Assembly: GCF_000308835.1 (NCBI RefSeq)
Contig: NZ_BAGN01000405.1
Coordinates: forward strand, 1-46,822
Direction of reading: 5' to 3'
DNA: 46,822 bases
Source of the DNA: Nocardia vinacea NBRC 16497
Lineage (GTDB): Bacteria > Actinomycetota > Actinomycetes > Mycobacteriales > Mycobacteriaceae
In this document: in pieces, positions 8,385 to 16,194 of the stretch
Position numbering within the stretch: the first letter of the stretch is position 1
How the letters are laid out: each line of letters starts with the position of its first letter
Notes under the pieces: model-generated
Database searches by the model: none
What the model saw: only the letters and a program-made list of their open reading frames with translations
Told to the model about the DNA's origin: nothing
Position numbers and translations under genes: made by a program

Positions 8385-8716
8385 GGTGATGCGTGTTCTC
8401 GTCACGCCCGTCGCGTCTGCCGGCATGAGCAGCTGGACCGGGCCATCCGCGGTGCGGGTGCGCAGGCACGGCCGAATTCCTCGGCGACCAGCGCAAATTC
8501 TCTTAGTGGTCGACCCGAAACCGAGCCGCCACCGAGGGTTTCGGGGACCAGCATGGCCGCCCGGCCCAGCTCCGCCCGGCGACGCCACCACTCACGGTCG
8601 AATCCGGTTGCGGTGTGGCGGATTTCGCGAGGCACATCGCTCAGCATGGTGCGTCGGAGGAGATCACGGATGGTCGAGTGGAACGGCGCCTGCTCGTAGG
8701 TCGGATCGACGGTCAT
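8385..8716 (-). pseudogene. Internally deleted acyl-CoA dehydrogenase remnant
   Basis: From ATG 8716 about 89 residues match the N-terminal domain of an acyl-CoA dehydrogenase (REWWRRRAELGRAAMLVPE, LGGGSVSGRPL, ALVAEEFGRA). The next recognisable piece, ADGPVQLLMPADATGVTRT, belongs to the middle domain and is in another frame. The roughly 100 codons normally between them and the whole C-terminus, with the catalytic region, are missing. The junction falls in a short GCACCCGCACC repeat that could have mediated deletion. It ends directly before the frameshifted dehydrogenase, presumably its former partner subunit. Confidence 0.7.
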
Positions 8717-8778
8717 GGTGGATGGTCTTTCTGAGGGGGATTCGGAGCGACGGCAGCTACCCGGTTGACGTTCTTCTC

Positions 8779-8822
8779 ACACGAGAATAACGTGTTCAGA
8801 TATCGAGAGTAGCATTCTCTCG
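8779..8822. promoter_or_regulatory. Palindromic operator region before the broken dehydrogenases and the ferredoxin
   Basis: In the 252-base divergent gap an inverted repeat ACACG-N7-CGTGT lies at 8779-8795. It is followed by GAGAGTAGCATTCTC at 8805-8819, extended to CGAGAG...CTCTCG. The second site matches 13 of 15 bases of GAGAATATCATTCTC at 12168-12182, in front of the XdhC gene. Confidence 0.55.
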
Positions 8823-8968
8823 GATTCCGGAAGTGGCCGTCCTGTGTGGACGGCGAAGCCCGCAGACACTGAGAGCCGCAGCGCATATGGGAGCGACGAC
8901 GCGGCGTGGCGGCCTTCGCCCCGGCACGGCCGAGCTGAGTTGTTCGATGTAGTGAAGGGAAGTGCCAG

Positions 8969-9157
8969 ATGAAGGTCTTCGTCGACTCGGATCGTTGCCG
9001 TGGTCACGGCGTCTGCGTCGGTCTTTGCCCACAGGTGTTCGTCCTCAACGACGACGGCTATGCCCAGGTCCAGATGTCCGACATACCGGACGAGTTCAGC
9101 GAGGCGGTCGAATCCGCTGTACAGGCCTGCCCCGAACAGGCGATCGAAGCGAGCTGA
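8969..9157 (+). CDS. Ferredoxin, 3Fe-4S type
   Basis: This 62-residue ferredoxin has cysteines at 10, 16, 20 and 54, the last followed by proline. The usual second cluster position (residue 13) is histidine (CRGHGVCVGLCP). Ferredoxins of this pattern in actinobacteria commonly pass electrons to cytochromes P450. No P450 or reductase is adjacent; the only P450 in the window is at 36252. The ribosome-binding site GAAGGGAAG precedes ATG 8969. The SnoaL-like gene follows after 46 bases and is probably co-transcribed. Confidence 0.92.
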   Translation: MKVFVDSDRCRGHGVCVGLCPQVFVLNDDGYAQVQMSDIPDEFSEAVESAVQACPEQAIEAS

Positions 9158-9203
9158 GTCGAGGTCGCGAAATCCCTATCCCCATTACTGATCAGGAACG
9201 CAG

Positions 9204-9635
9204 ATGACCACCGCGACAGACCTGCTCGCCGACCGGATCGCGGTCGTCGACACAGTGACCGCCTACTCCACCGCCCTCGACAATCGCGACTGGCCGCTGT
9301 TCGAGAGCCTGTTCACGCCAGACGCCGTCTGGGACTATTCGGCGGCCGACCAGCGGTGCACCGGCCCCGCCGAGATCCTCGCACGGGTTCGGCCGGGGAT
9401 CGAAAGGCTCGATGCGACACAACATTTCGTCACCAACCACGTCGTGACGATCGCCGGAGACGAGGCCGCCCACAGCTGCTACTATCTGGCCCAGCACATG
9501 CGCGGCGGTGAACGCTTCCTCGCGGCCGGTCGCTACCGGGATCTGCTGCGTCGCACGGAGTCCGGCTGGCGGATCGCGTCGCGGCTGTTGTCGAACACCT
9601 GGACCGACGGCAATCCCAGCGTCGTGTTGCAGTGA
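9204..9635 (+). CDS. SnoaL/NTF2-like fold protein
   Basis: The 143 residues fit the cone-shaped NTF2/SnoaL_4 fold: an N-terminal helix pair (IAVVDTVTAYSTALDNRDW), then FTPDAVWDYS, HFVTNHVVTI, and a final strand GWRIASRLLSNTW. Family members are small hydrolases, isomerases, dehydratases or ring-hydroxylase beta-subunit relatives. The helical N-terminus and TAYSTALDNRDWPLFESLF pattern are typical of catabolic-cluster members. The catalytic activity cannot be assigned. AGGAACG precedes the ATG. It lies in an operon with the ferredoxin. Confidence 0.8.
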   Translation: MTTATDLLADRIAVVDTVTAYSTALDNRDWPLFESLFTPDAVWDYSAADQRCTGPAEILARVRPGIERLDATQHFVTNHVVTIAGDEAAHSCYYLAQHMRGGERFLAAGRYRDLLRRTESGWRIASRLLSNTWTDGNPSVVLQ

Positions 9636-9680
9636 GTTCCCCGAGTGGAACCATCGGGTAGGCAGGGCCGGAATGTGATC

Positions 9681-9701
9681 GCGGCGGGCGTGCCCCGCCG
9701 C
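9681..9701 (+). terminator. Strong GC hairpin after the SnoaL-like gene
   Basis: GCGGCGGG (9681-9688) pairs with CCCGCCGC (9694-9701) across a 5-base loop, 46 bases beyond the stop. It has no T tract. It separates the ferredoxin/SnoaL transcript from the following TetR gene. Confidence 0.45.
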
Positions 9702-9778
9702 ACACCAGCTCGACGTGGCCGCCGCCGATGGTACGAACGCGCCTGCCAGCAATCGAGCCTGCGTGGGCCGACGCTATG

Positions 9779-9799
9779 AACGAACTGTTTCGTTACGAT
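9779..9799 (+). promoter_or_regulatory. Operator and -10 element of the TetR gene at 9806
   Basis: The inverted repeat AACGAA-CTGT-TTCGTT (9779-9794) abuts TACGAT (9794-9799), a good -10 hexamer. Transcription would then begin at or near 9806, exactly at an in-frame GTG. This suggests a leaderless, autoregulated TetR gene and argues against the longer reading frame that would translate through the operator. Confidence 0.5.
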
Positions 9800-9805
9800 G
9801 GTCGT

Positions 9806-10414
9806 GTGGCATATGACTCTGCGGCGACCAAGGAAAGGATTCTCGCTGCCGCGACGAAAGAGTTCGCCGAATACGGCATCGCCGGCGCGCGGGTGGATCG
9901 TATCGCGGCCGATGCCAAGGCCAACAAGCGTGCGATCTACGACTACTTCGGCGACAAGAAGGCGTTGTTCGCGGTAGTCCTGGAACGGTCGATGGTGGAA
10001 CTGGCTCGAGCGGTACCGCTTGATGAGTCCGACCTGGGTAACTACGCTGCCCGGTTGTTCGATTACCACCGGGCGCACCCGCGGGCGCTGCGTTTGGTGA
10101 TGTGGGAGGCGCTCGAAATAGGGGATGGTCTCGTTCCCGACGAACCGGCGCGCACCGAACACTATGCGGACAAGGTCCGGGCCGCACGGGCTGCGATGGG
10201 TTCAGCGGAGCGTGATCCCCGGACGCTGGTCTTTCTGATTCTCGCCATGGTCGACTGGAGTCTGGCTCTGCCACAGTTGCGACGCATGCTGTTCGGGCCT
10301 GACTACCCGGCGGATCGCCTGCGCCCGGCCATCGCCGAGGCGGCCCGCGTCCTCACCGATCATTTTGCCGCCGGGGATGACCGATCAGGGGCGAGCGGCG
10401 CGCTGACCGCGTGA
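9806..10414 (+). CDS. TetR/AcrR family transcriptional regulator
   Basis: This 202-residue regulator starts at GTG 9806 (VAYDSAATK). Upstream in-frame starts at 9728 and ATG 9776 are disfavoured because they overlap the operator-like repeat and -10. The N-terminal helix-turn-helix is clear (KERILAAATKEFAEYGI, then GARVDRIAADAKANKRAIYDYF, about residues 8-50). The C-terminal effector domain is helical. It follows the ferredoxin/SnoaL operon on the same strand and precedes a second TetR gene. A likely target is the neighbouring divergent promoter, but this is not proven. Confidence 0.88.
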   Translation: MAYDSAATKERILAAATKEFAEYGIAGARVDRIAADAKANKRAIYDYFGDKKALFAVVLERSMVELARAVPLDESDLGNYAARLFDYHRAHPRALRLVMWEALEIGDGLVPDEPARTEHYADKVRAARAAMGSAERDPRTLVFLILAMVDWSLALPQLRRMLFGPDYPADRLRPAIAEAARVLTDHFAAGDDRSGASGALTA

Positions 10415-10458
10415 TCCACCCCGCTGCTGTCCGACTGCCCAGTGATAGCCTCGCGGTC

Positions 10459-11103
10459 ATGTCCACCCGCAGGCGAGGCGCGAAGGACTCGGCGACGCGG
10501 CGCACTCTTCTGGACGCTACTGCGCGGGTCATGACCGAGGAGGGTTACGCGGCCGCGACGACCCGTCGGGTGGCCGCGGAGGCGGGTGTCAAGCCGGCGT
10601 TGGTGCACTACTACTTCCCGACCATGGAGGATTTGTTTCTCGCGGTCTTCAGTGAAGGAACCGAGGCCAACTTCGAACGCCAAATGCAAGCGCTGACATC
10701 GGACCGGCCGCTGCATGCCCTGTGGGAGCTGTCCCGGGATCCGCGCGGCAACGCGCTGATGCAGGAGTTCATCGCGCTGGCCAACCATCGCAAGGCGATT
10801 CGTACCGAGCTGATGGCTTATGCTCGGCGGTACCGGGAAATCCAGGTCACTGCTTTCACATTCATCCTGCGGGAGCATCGGATCGCCCCCGAGCAGATCA
10901 CCCCAGTGACGCTGTCGATGCTGCTCTCGGGCCTGCCGCGACTGATGGTGACGGAAGCCAACTTCGGTTTCAGCATGGGTCATGACGAGATGCTCGCTCT
11001 GGTCGAACACTACCTTGACATCTTGGAGCCACCGGCAGTCGCCGCCGATCAGATCGACGCTTCCGATCAAGCCGACGACGGCTGCGCATCCGACACGGCG
11101 TGA
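10459..11103 (+). CDS. TetR/AcrR family transcriptional regulator (paralogue of the one at 37706)
   Basis: This 214-residue regulator begins MSTRRRGAKDSATRR at ATG 10459. GATAGC about 15 bases before the start may be a -10, which would make the transcript leaderless. The helix-turn-helix region (EEGYAAATTRRVAAEAGVKPALVHYYFPTM, quoted in parts: EEGYAAATTRRVAA and VKPALVHYYF) is nearly the same as in the TetR at 37706, and the C-terminal domains also align along their length (FIALANHRKAIRTEL, SMLLSG, GHDEM). Its 3' end overlaps the convergent XdhC gene by 37 bases. Confidence 0.9.
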   Translation: MSTRRRGAKDSATRRTLLDATARVMTEEGYAAATTRRVAAEAGVKPALVHYYFPTMEDLFLAVFSEGTEANFERQMQALTSDRPLHALWELSRDPRGNALMQEFIALANHRKAIRTELMAYARRYREIQVTAFTFILREHRIAPEQITPVTLSMLLSGLPRLMVTEANFGFSMGHDEMLALVEHYLDILEPPAVAADQIDASDQADDGCASDTA

Positions 11104-12143
11104 ATCGGCCGGTTCGTCGCGGACAACGGCTGGGTCGACCCACCACGCCGCACGGCGACGATCTCTGCGGCGATCGCCACCGCGATCTCCTCGGGAGTCC
11201 GTCCGCCCAGTCCCAACCCGATCGGTGAGTGCAGACGGCGCAGCTCGAACTCGGTGAGACCTGCTGCCCGCAAACGGGAACGGCGATCTGCATCGGCGCG
11301 GCGTGAGCCCATCGCACCGACGTATCCGATCGGTAGCCGCAATGCCAGCTGCAGGACCGGTATATCGAACTTCGGATCGTGGGTCAGCACGCAAACTGCG
11401 GTACGCGAATCGACCTGGGCGCGGCCGAGATACCGATGCGGCCAGTCCACTACCACCTCGTCGGCGTCGGGGAACCGCGCCTTCGTGGTGAACACCGATC
11501 GAGCATCGCAAACGGTGACACGGTAACCCAGCAATCGCCCGACCTGGCATAGCGCGGCACTGAAATCGGTTGCCCCGCAGACGATCAGACGTGGTTGCGA
11601 GCCGAACGACTGGATGAATACCGTGCGGTGGTCATCGTCGCATCCGATTACCTGTATGCCGGATGCGGCGGCGTCGAGCATCCCCAAAGCCTGCTGTACC
11701 ACCGCCGGTTCGAACTTCGCGCCGGCAGTTTCTCGTAGTCCGATGGCGCTGATCTCGCCGGTTCTCAGATCGCGGACCAGAGTGATCGGATGCTCGGCTC
11801 GCACGACGGCTTCGATGGCCGGGTACTCCTGCGGGGTGACTCGATGGACGAAAACCTGCACCTCGCCACCGCAGGTGAGTCCGACCGCGAAGGCGTCGGA
11901 ATCGCTGTAGCCGAACGTCTCCCACGCCGGCATGCCCGACCGCATAACCTGCCCGCAGAGGTCGTAGACGGCCGCTTCCACACAGCCACCCGAGATGCTG
12001 CCCAGGACGGCACCCTCGTCGTTCACGGCCATGGTCGCGCCGGGCAGCCGTGGTGCGCTTCCGGTTACGTCGACAGCCGTGGCGACGGCGTACGAGGCTT
12101 GCTGCGCATGCCATCGCAGTAGCTGTGCCGACAATTCGCGCAT
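11067..12143 (-). CDS. XdhC/CoxI-family molybdenum cofactor maturation protein
   Basis: XdhC proteins bind and protect molybdenum cofactor, help its sulfuration, and insert it into xanthine-dehydrogenase-type enzymes. The N-terminal XdhC_CoxI domain shows GSAPRLPGATMAV and GSISGGCVEAAVYD (about residues 28-61). The C-terminal Rossmann-like domain begins at RLIVCGATDF and includes PIGYVGAMGSRRADADR and GLGLGGRTPEEIAVAI. ATG 12143 follows GAGAGG; a longer frame to 12197 runs through the operator. It diverges from the molybdenum hydroxylase operon it presumably serves. Length 358 residues, normal for the family. Confidence 0.92.
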   Translation of the reverse strand: MRELSAQLLRWHAQQASYAVATAVDVTGSAPRLPGATMAVNDEGAVLGSISGGCVEAAVYDLCGQVMRSGMPAWETFGYSDSDAFAVGLTCGGEVQVFVHRVTPQEYPAIEAVVRAEHPITLVRDLRTGEISAIGLRETAGAKFEPAVVQQALGMLDAAASGIQVIGCDDDHRTVFIQSFGSQPRLIVCGATDFSAALCQVGRLLGYRVTVCDARSVFTTKARFPDADEVVVDWPHRYLGRAQVDSRTAVCVLTHDPKFDIPVLQLALRLPIGYVGAMGSRRADADRRSRLRAAGLTEFELRRLHSPIGLGLGGRTPEEIAVAIAAEIVAVRRGGSTQPLSATNRPIHAVSDAQPSSA

Positions 12144-12167
12144 GATCAACCTCTCGAGCTGTATCGC

Positions 12168-12182
12168 GAGAATATCATTCTC
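12168..12182. promoter_or_regulatory. Perfect palindrome GAGAAT-ATC-ATTCTC upstream of xdhC-like gene
   Basis: Six-base arms flank a 3-base centre 25 bases upstream of the XdhC start. A close variant (13 of 15 bases) occurs at 8805-8819. It is likely a regulator binding site controlling the XdhC gene and possibly the divergent hydroxylase operon. Confidence 0.6.
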
Positions 12183-12415
12183 AAATCCGACATACATTCA
12201 TATTGACAGGCATTCGAGCCCGGTGCTAGACAGTTGTACAGCACGATATCGGTGCCGGACGGCGCGCCCGCCGGACTGTCGCAAACGATGGATCCCGGTC
12301 GCCCGATTCGGTCGGGCAGCACAACCGTCATCCGCGAGCAAACCGAGATAGAGCTGCGAAAACAGCTGTATACATCGATGTCGCACGATGCCATCCGGCG
12401 CATATGGAGGCCCAA

Positions 12416-12496
12416 ATGCATGAACCGAGGAATCGGGGCAGTCGAGCACTAGGTGTTGGTCGATCGCACGGCACACCGAGGAAGGGTGAGCGGTGA
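12416..12496 (+). CDS. Short leader ORF overlapping the molybdenum hydroxylase start
   Basis: ATG 12416 is preceded at ideal spacing by GGAGG (12406-12410). It opens a 26-residue frame rich in Arg, Gly and His (MHEPRNRGSR...RKGER), closing with TGA 12494-12496. That stop overlaps the GTG start (12493) of the large subunit as GTGA. The ribosome-binding site is better than the one before the GTG, so translational coupling or a regulatory leader peptide is likely. Too short for family recognition. Confidence 0.45.
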   Translation: MHEPRNRGSRALGVGRSHGTPRKGER

Positions 12497-14838
12497 GTGC
12501 CGCACAAACGAGGGCTGATACCTATGCCGGTACGCGTGTCTCCCGGATCGAGGATCTGCGGCTGCTGACCGGCGCCGGATCATTCGTCGATGATGTGTCG
12601 CGGCCGGGCATGCTGCACGCCTGCTTTGTGCGCAGCCCGTTGCCCCGCGCCCGGATCGGCGGAATCGACACCGCGGAAGCCGTTGCGCTCGAGGGGGTTT
12701 ACGCTGTCTTTCTGGCCGGGGACCTCAATCTCGGTGTGCGCGATCAGTCGTACCGGATCGATGGGCCGCACCTGCCTGCGTCGAATTGGCCGCCGCTGGC
12801 CGAGGACGAGGTGCGGTTCGTCGGGGATCCGGTCGCGCTGGTTGTCGCCTCCGACCGATATATCGCCGAGGACGCGGCGGAGTTGGTCGTCGTCGACTAC
12901 GAGCCGTTGCCCGCCGTGGTCGACTACACGACGGCGGAAGGTTCGCAGGCCCTCGTGCACGCCCGTTTTCCGCGGAACATCGCGGGACAGCTGGCCGGTC
13001 GGCCGGCCGAAGAGGTGGGGCCACTGTTCGATGCCGCACCGAATGTGGTGCGGCAAACCATCTTTCAGCAGGCATATACGCCAGTGCCGATGGAGACCCG
13101 CGGCGTGGTCGCGGAGTGGTCGGCATCTGCCGGTGAGATGACGATCTGGACCTCGACCCAGGCGCCGCACGAGGTGCGCGGATTCTGCGCCCGGCTGCTC
13201 GGCGTCGACGAGCATCGGGTGCGAGTCATTGTGCGCGACACCGGAGGTGGCTTCGGGCAGAAGGTGGTGGTTCAGCGGGAGGACATCTGTGTCATGCTGG
13301 CGGCGACGAAGGTACCGGTTGCGCTGAAGTGGATCGAGGACCGGCAGGAACACCTGATCTCGGCGGGGCTGGCACGCCAGGACCACGGCGAGGCTCGCAT
13401 GGCCTTCGACCGGGACGGCACGATTCTGGCCGCCTCTCTCGACTACGTGCAGAACGTCGGGGCATATCCGGTGCCGTCGCCGATGACGGCCGCCGCGGTT
13501 GTCGGGATGCTGTTTCCCGGGCCGTATCGGGTGCCCGCGGCGACGTTCACCATGAAGATGTTGTACTCCAACACCGTTGGGCGAGTGGCCTATCGCGGGC
13601 CGTGGCAGTTCGAATCGATGGCGCGGGAGGTGCTGCTCGACACCGCTGCACGGCGGTTGGGCATCGACCCGGTCGAGTTGCGCCGCCGGAACATGTTGCG
13701 CCGCGAGGACTTGCCGCTGCTGAACCCGAACGGCATGCGGTACAGCGACATCACGCCGCTGGAGACGTTCGAGCAGGCGCTCGGGATACTCGACTATCCG
13801 GCCTTCCGCCGTGAGCAGGAACTGGCCCGCGCGCACCGCCGCTTTCTCGGCGTCGGCACATGCACATATGTGGAGCCGACCGCAGCGTCGACCCCGTACC
13901 ACGGTACCGAAGGCGCGACGATCCGCATCGAGCCCTCGGGCAAGGTCAACGTATATCTCGCCGGTGGATCCGCGGGAAACAGCCTGGAAACCACCGCGAT
14001 TCAGCTGACCGCCGACGCGCTCGGTGTCGACATCGCAGATGTCCACACCATCCAGGGCGATACGGCTGTGACACCGTTCGGTGCCGGCACCGGCGGCAGT
14101 CGTTCCGGTTCGATGGTGGCAGGGGCGATCGCCGAGACAGCATCGGTACTGCGGGAACGAATTCTGGCCATCGCAGCCCATCGCTTGGGTGTGGCGGTCG
14201 ACGAGGTGGAGTTCACGCACGGGCGGGCCACGGTGCGCGGGGCGCCCGATGCCGAGTTGTCGTTGCCCGAGATCTGCGCGATTGCCTACTTTCAGCCTGA
14301 TGCGCTGCCGCCGGGCGTGCCTGCGGGATTGGAATGTAGCGGGCGCTATCGCGCACAGAGCCCGATGATCTGGGCCAACGCGACCCACCTGTGCACCTGC
14401 GAGGTCGATATCGAGACCGGCGCGGTCACACTGTTGCGCTACATCGTCAGCGAGGACTGCGGCCCCATGATCAACCCCAGTGTGGTGGAGGGACAGATCT
14501 ACGGCGGCACGGTGCAGGGCATCGGTGGCGCGCTCTACGAGAATCTCGCCTACGACGAGAGTGGAAATCCGGTCGCGACCACGTTCATGGATTACTTGAT
14601 TCCGACGGCCACGGAGGTGCCCGTCATCGAGCTCGGTCACATCGAAACACCGGGACCCGGGCCCGGTGGCTACAAGGGGGTCGGGGAGGGCGGCGCGATC
14701 GGCTCTTCTCCGGCCGTGGTCAACGCGGTCGCCGATGCGCTGGCCCCGTTCGGCGTGGAAATCTCCCGGCTGCCGCTGACTCCCGCTGCGATCCTCGCGC
14801 TGATCGACGCGGCCGATGCCCCGGCGGTGACGGCGTGA
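12493..14838 (+). CDS. Molybdenum hydroxylase large (molybdopterin-binding) subunit, xanthine dehydrogenase/CoxL family
   Basis: This 781-residue subunit holds the molybdopterin and active site. An aldehyde-oxidase a/b-hammerhead domain starts at about TRVSRIEDLRLLTGAGSFVDD. The cofactor motif GGGFGQK is at about 251-257 and the conserved Glu segment GVGEGGAIGSSP at about 729-740. The active-site loop reads AYRGPWQFE near residue 366. It is neither the AYxCSFR of true aerobic CO dehydrogenase nor the AYxGAGR of form II, so CO oxidation is unlikely. Hydroxylation of an aldehyde, purine or N-heterocycle is more probable. GTG start; the next gene overlaps by four bases. Confidence 0.93.
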   Translation: MSAAQTRADTYAGTRVSRIEDLRLLTGAGSFVDDVSRPGMLHACFVRSPLPRARIGGIDTAEAVALEGVYAVFLAGDLNLGVRDQSYRIDGPHLPASNWPPLAEDEVRFVGDPVALVVASDRYIAEDAAELVVVDYEPLPAVVDYTTAEGSQALVHARFPRNIAGQLAGRPAEEVGPLFDAAPNVVRQTIFQQAYTPVPMETRGVVAEWSASAGEMTIWTSTQAPHEVRGFCARLLGVDEHRVRVIVRDTGGGFGQKVVVQREDICVMLAATKVPVALKWIEDRQEHLISAGLARQDHGEARMAFDRDGTILAASLDYVQNVGAYPVPSPMTAAAVVGMLFPGPYRVPAATFTMKMLYSNTVGRVAYRGPWQFESMAREVLLDTAARRLGIDPVELRRRNMLRREDLPLLNPNGMRYSDITPLETFEQALGILDYPAFRREQELARAHRRFLGVGTCTYVEPTAASTPYHGTEGATIRIEPSGKVNVYLAGGSAGNSLETTAIQLTADALGVDIADVHTIQGDTAVTPFGAGTGGSRSGSMVAGAIAETASVLRERILAIAAHRLGVAVDEVEFTHGRATVRGAPDAELSLPEICAIAYFQPDALPPGVPAGLECSGRYRAQSPMIWANATHLCTCEVDIETGAVTLLRYIVSEDCGPMINPSVVEGQIYGGTVQGIGGALYENLAYDESGNPVATTFMDYLIPTATEVPVIELGHIETPGPGPGGYKGVGEGGAIGSSPAVVNAVADALAPFGVEISRLPLTPAAILALIDAADAPAVTA

Positions 14839-15710
14839 AGCCGGCAGCATTCGTGTACCACGCCCCGGCCACTGCGCAGGAGGCGGTCGAACTCTTGGCC
14901 GAACTCGGCGATGGAGCCAAGGCGATCGCCGGTGGGCAGAGCCTGATGCCGATGCTCATCCTGCGCCTGGCGGTCTTCGACCACCTCGTCGACTTGCGCC
15001 GCCTGGAGGAATTGCGTGGCATCGACAGTCGCGATGATTCGGTGTGGATCGGTGCCGGGACAACGCATTCCGCGGTCGGCAAGTCCCCGGAAGTCCGTGG
15101 ATCCGTCCCGCTGTTGTCGCGCGCTACCCCGCTGATCGGCCATTTCCAGATCCGCAACCGTGGCACCATCGGTGGATCGATCGCCCATGCCGATGCGGCC
15201 GCCGAATATCCGGCGGTGGCGCTGACACTCGATGCGGAGCTCGAAGCGCTGTCACCGCGCGGACGGCGGACGATCGCCGTAGCCGAGTTCTTCACCGGGA
15301 TGTGGAGCACCGAGCTCGCCGAAGACGAACTGCTGACCGGCATCGTGTTTCCGGTACGGCAGGGGCGGTGCGGTTTCGCGATCGAGGAATTCGCCCGTCG
15401 CAGTGGCGATTTCGCTATCGCGGGCGCCACGGTTGCGGTGCGCCTGGATGCGGATTCGCGCATCGACCGGTGCGCCATCGGATTGTTCGGACTCGGACCG
15501 ACGGCGGTACGAGCGGGTGCTGCCGAAGTCGAGCTGATCGGGCGGGCCGCAAGCGAGGTGGCACCCGGGGACATAGGCCGTACCGCAGTGTCGGGGCTGG
15601 GCTCGGTGCCATCCGATCTGCATGGATCGGCCGATTATCGCCGCCGCGTCGGTGCGGCCATGGTGGCGCGCGCGTGGCGGCGTGCGGTCGAGGAGGCGAG
15701 CGATGACTGA
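14835..15710 (+). CDS. Molybdenum hydroxylase medium (FAD-binding) subunit
   Basis: This 291-residue CoxM-type subunit shuttles electrons through FAD. The FAD loops are AIAGGQSLMPML (about residues 30-41) and TIGGSIAHADAAAEYP (about 112-127), the second being the family signature. A CO-dehydrogenase flavoprotein C-terminal domain follows (FAIEEFARRSGDFAIAGA). The start GTG 14835 overlaps the large-subunit stop as GTGA, implying translational coupling and stoichiometric production. The stop overlaps the next start in turn. Confidence 0.94.
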   Translation: MKPAAFVYHAPATAQEAVELLAELGDGAKAIAGGQSLMPMLILRLAVFDHLVDLRRLEELRGIDSRDDSVWIGAGTTHSAVGKSPEVRGSVPLLSRATPLIGHFQIRNRGTIGGSIAHADAAAEYPAVALTLDAELEALSPRGRRTIAVAEFFTGMWSTELAEDELLTGIVFPVRQGRCGFAIEEFARRSGDFAIAGATVAVRLDADSRIDRCAIGLFGLGPTAVRAGAAEVELIGRAASEVAPGDIGRTAVSGLGSVPSDLHGSADYRRRVGAAMVARAWRRAVEEASDD

Positions 15711-16194
15711 CGTCGAGATTCACATGCGGGTCAACGGGATTACGCGACGCAAGGTCGTGCCGCCCCGGCGTACCCTCGCCGATTTTCTGCGGATCGACTG
15801 CGGGCTGACCGGTACCCACCTCGGCTGCGAGCACGGAGTTTGCGGGGCCTGCACCGTACTGCTGGATGGGGACGCGGTGCGGGCCTGCCTGGTTTTCGCT
15901 GTACAGGCCGACGGCGCCGAGGTCACGACCGTGGAGGGGATGGCCGCGGCCGACGGGGGCCTGTCGCCCGTGCAAGCCGCGATGCGGGAGCACCACGGCC
16001 TGCAATGTGGTTTCTGCACACCGGGTTTCGTCGTCACCGCCACCGCATTCCTGCGCGATAACCCGCACCCTACGGACGAGGAGATTCGCGCAGCCATATC
16101 CGGAAACCTGTGCCGCTGCACGGGATACCAGGGAATCATCAAGGCCGTCCGAGCGGCGGCGGAAAAGAGCGGCATTGTGAAGGACCCCGCATGA
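15703..16194 (+). CDS. Molybdenum hydroxylase small (2x[2Fe-2S]) subunit
   Basis: This 163-residue subunit carries two iron-sulfur clusters. Plant-type ligands are Cys42, 47, 50 and 62 (GCEHGVCGACTV then AC); the all-helical second domain has Cys102, 105, 137 and 139 (QCGFCTPGF and NLCRCTGY). All eight ligands are present. ATG 15703 lies inside the end of the FAD subunit gene (8-base overlap), and the stop overlaps the next ATG. This completes the L-M-S set of a functional molybdenum hydroxylase. Confidence 0.95.
   Translation: MTDVEIHMRVNGITRRKVVPPRRTLADFLRIDCGLTGTHLGCEHGVCGACTVLLDGDAVRACLVFAVQADGAEVTTVEGMAAADGGLSPVQAAMREHHGLQCGFCTPGFVVTATAFLRDNPHPTDEEIRAAISGNLCRCTGYQGIIKAVRAAAEKSGIVKDPA

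Noticed and set aside
12580..14850. Very long minus-strand open frame (about 750 codons) opposite the hydroxylase large subunit
   Set aside because: It mirrors a clearly real gene in a high-GC genome where antisense frames stay open; the product is Arg/His-rich with no domain.
12493..16194. Aerobic carbon monoxide dehydrogenase
   Set aside because: Subunit order fits, but the active-site loop AYRGPW lacks the Cys of CO-oxidising enzymes.
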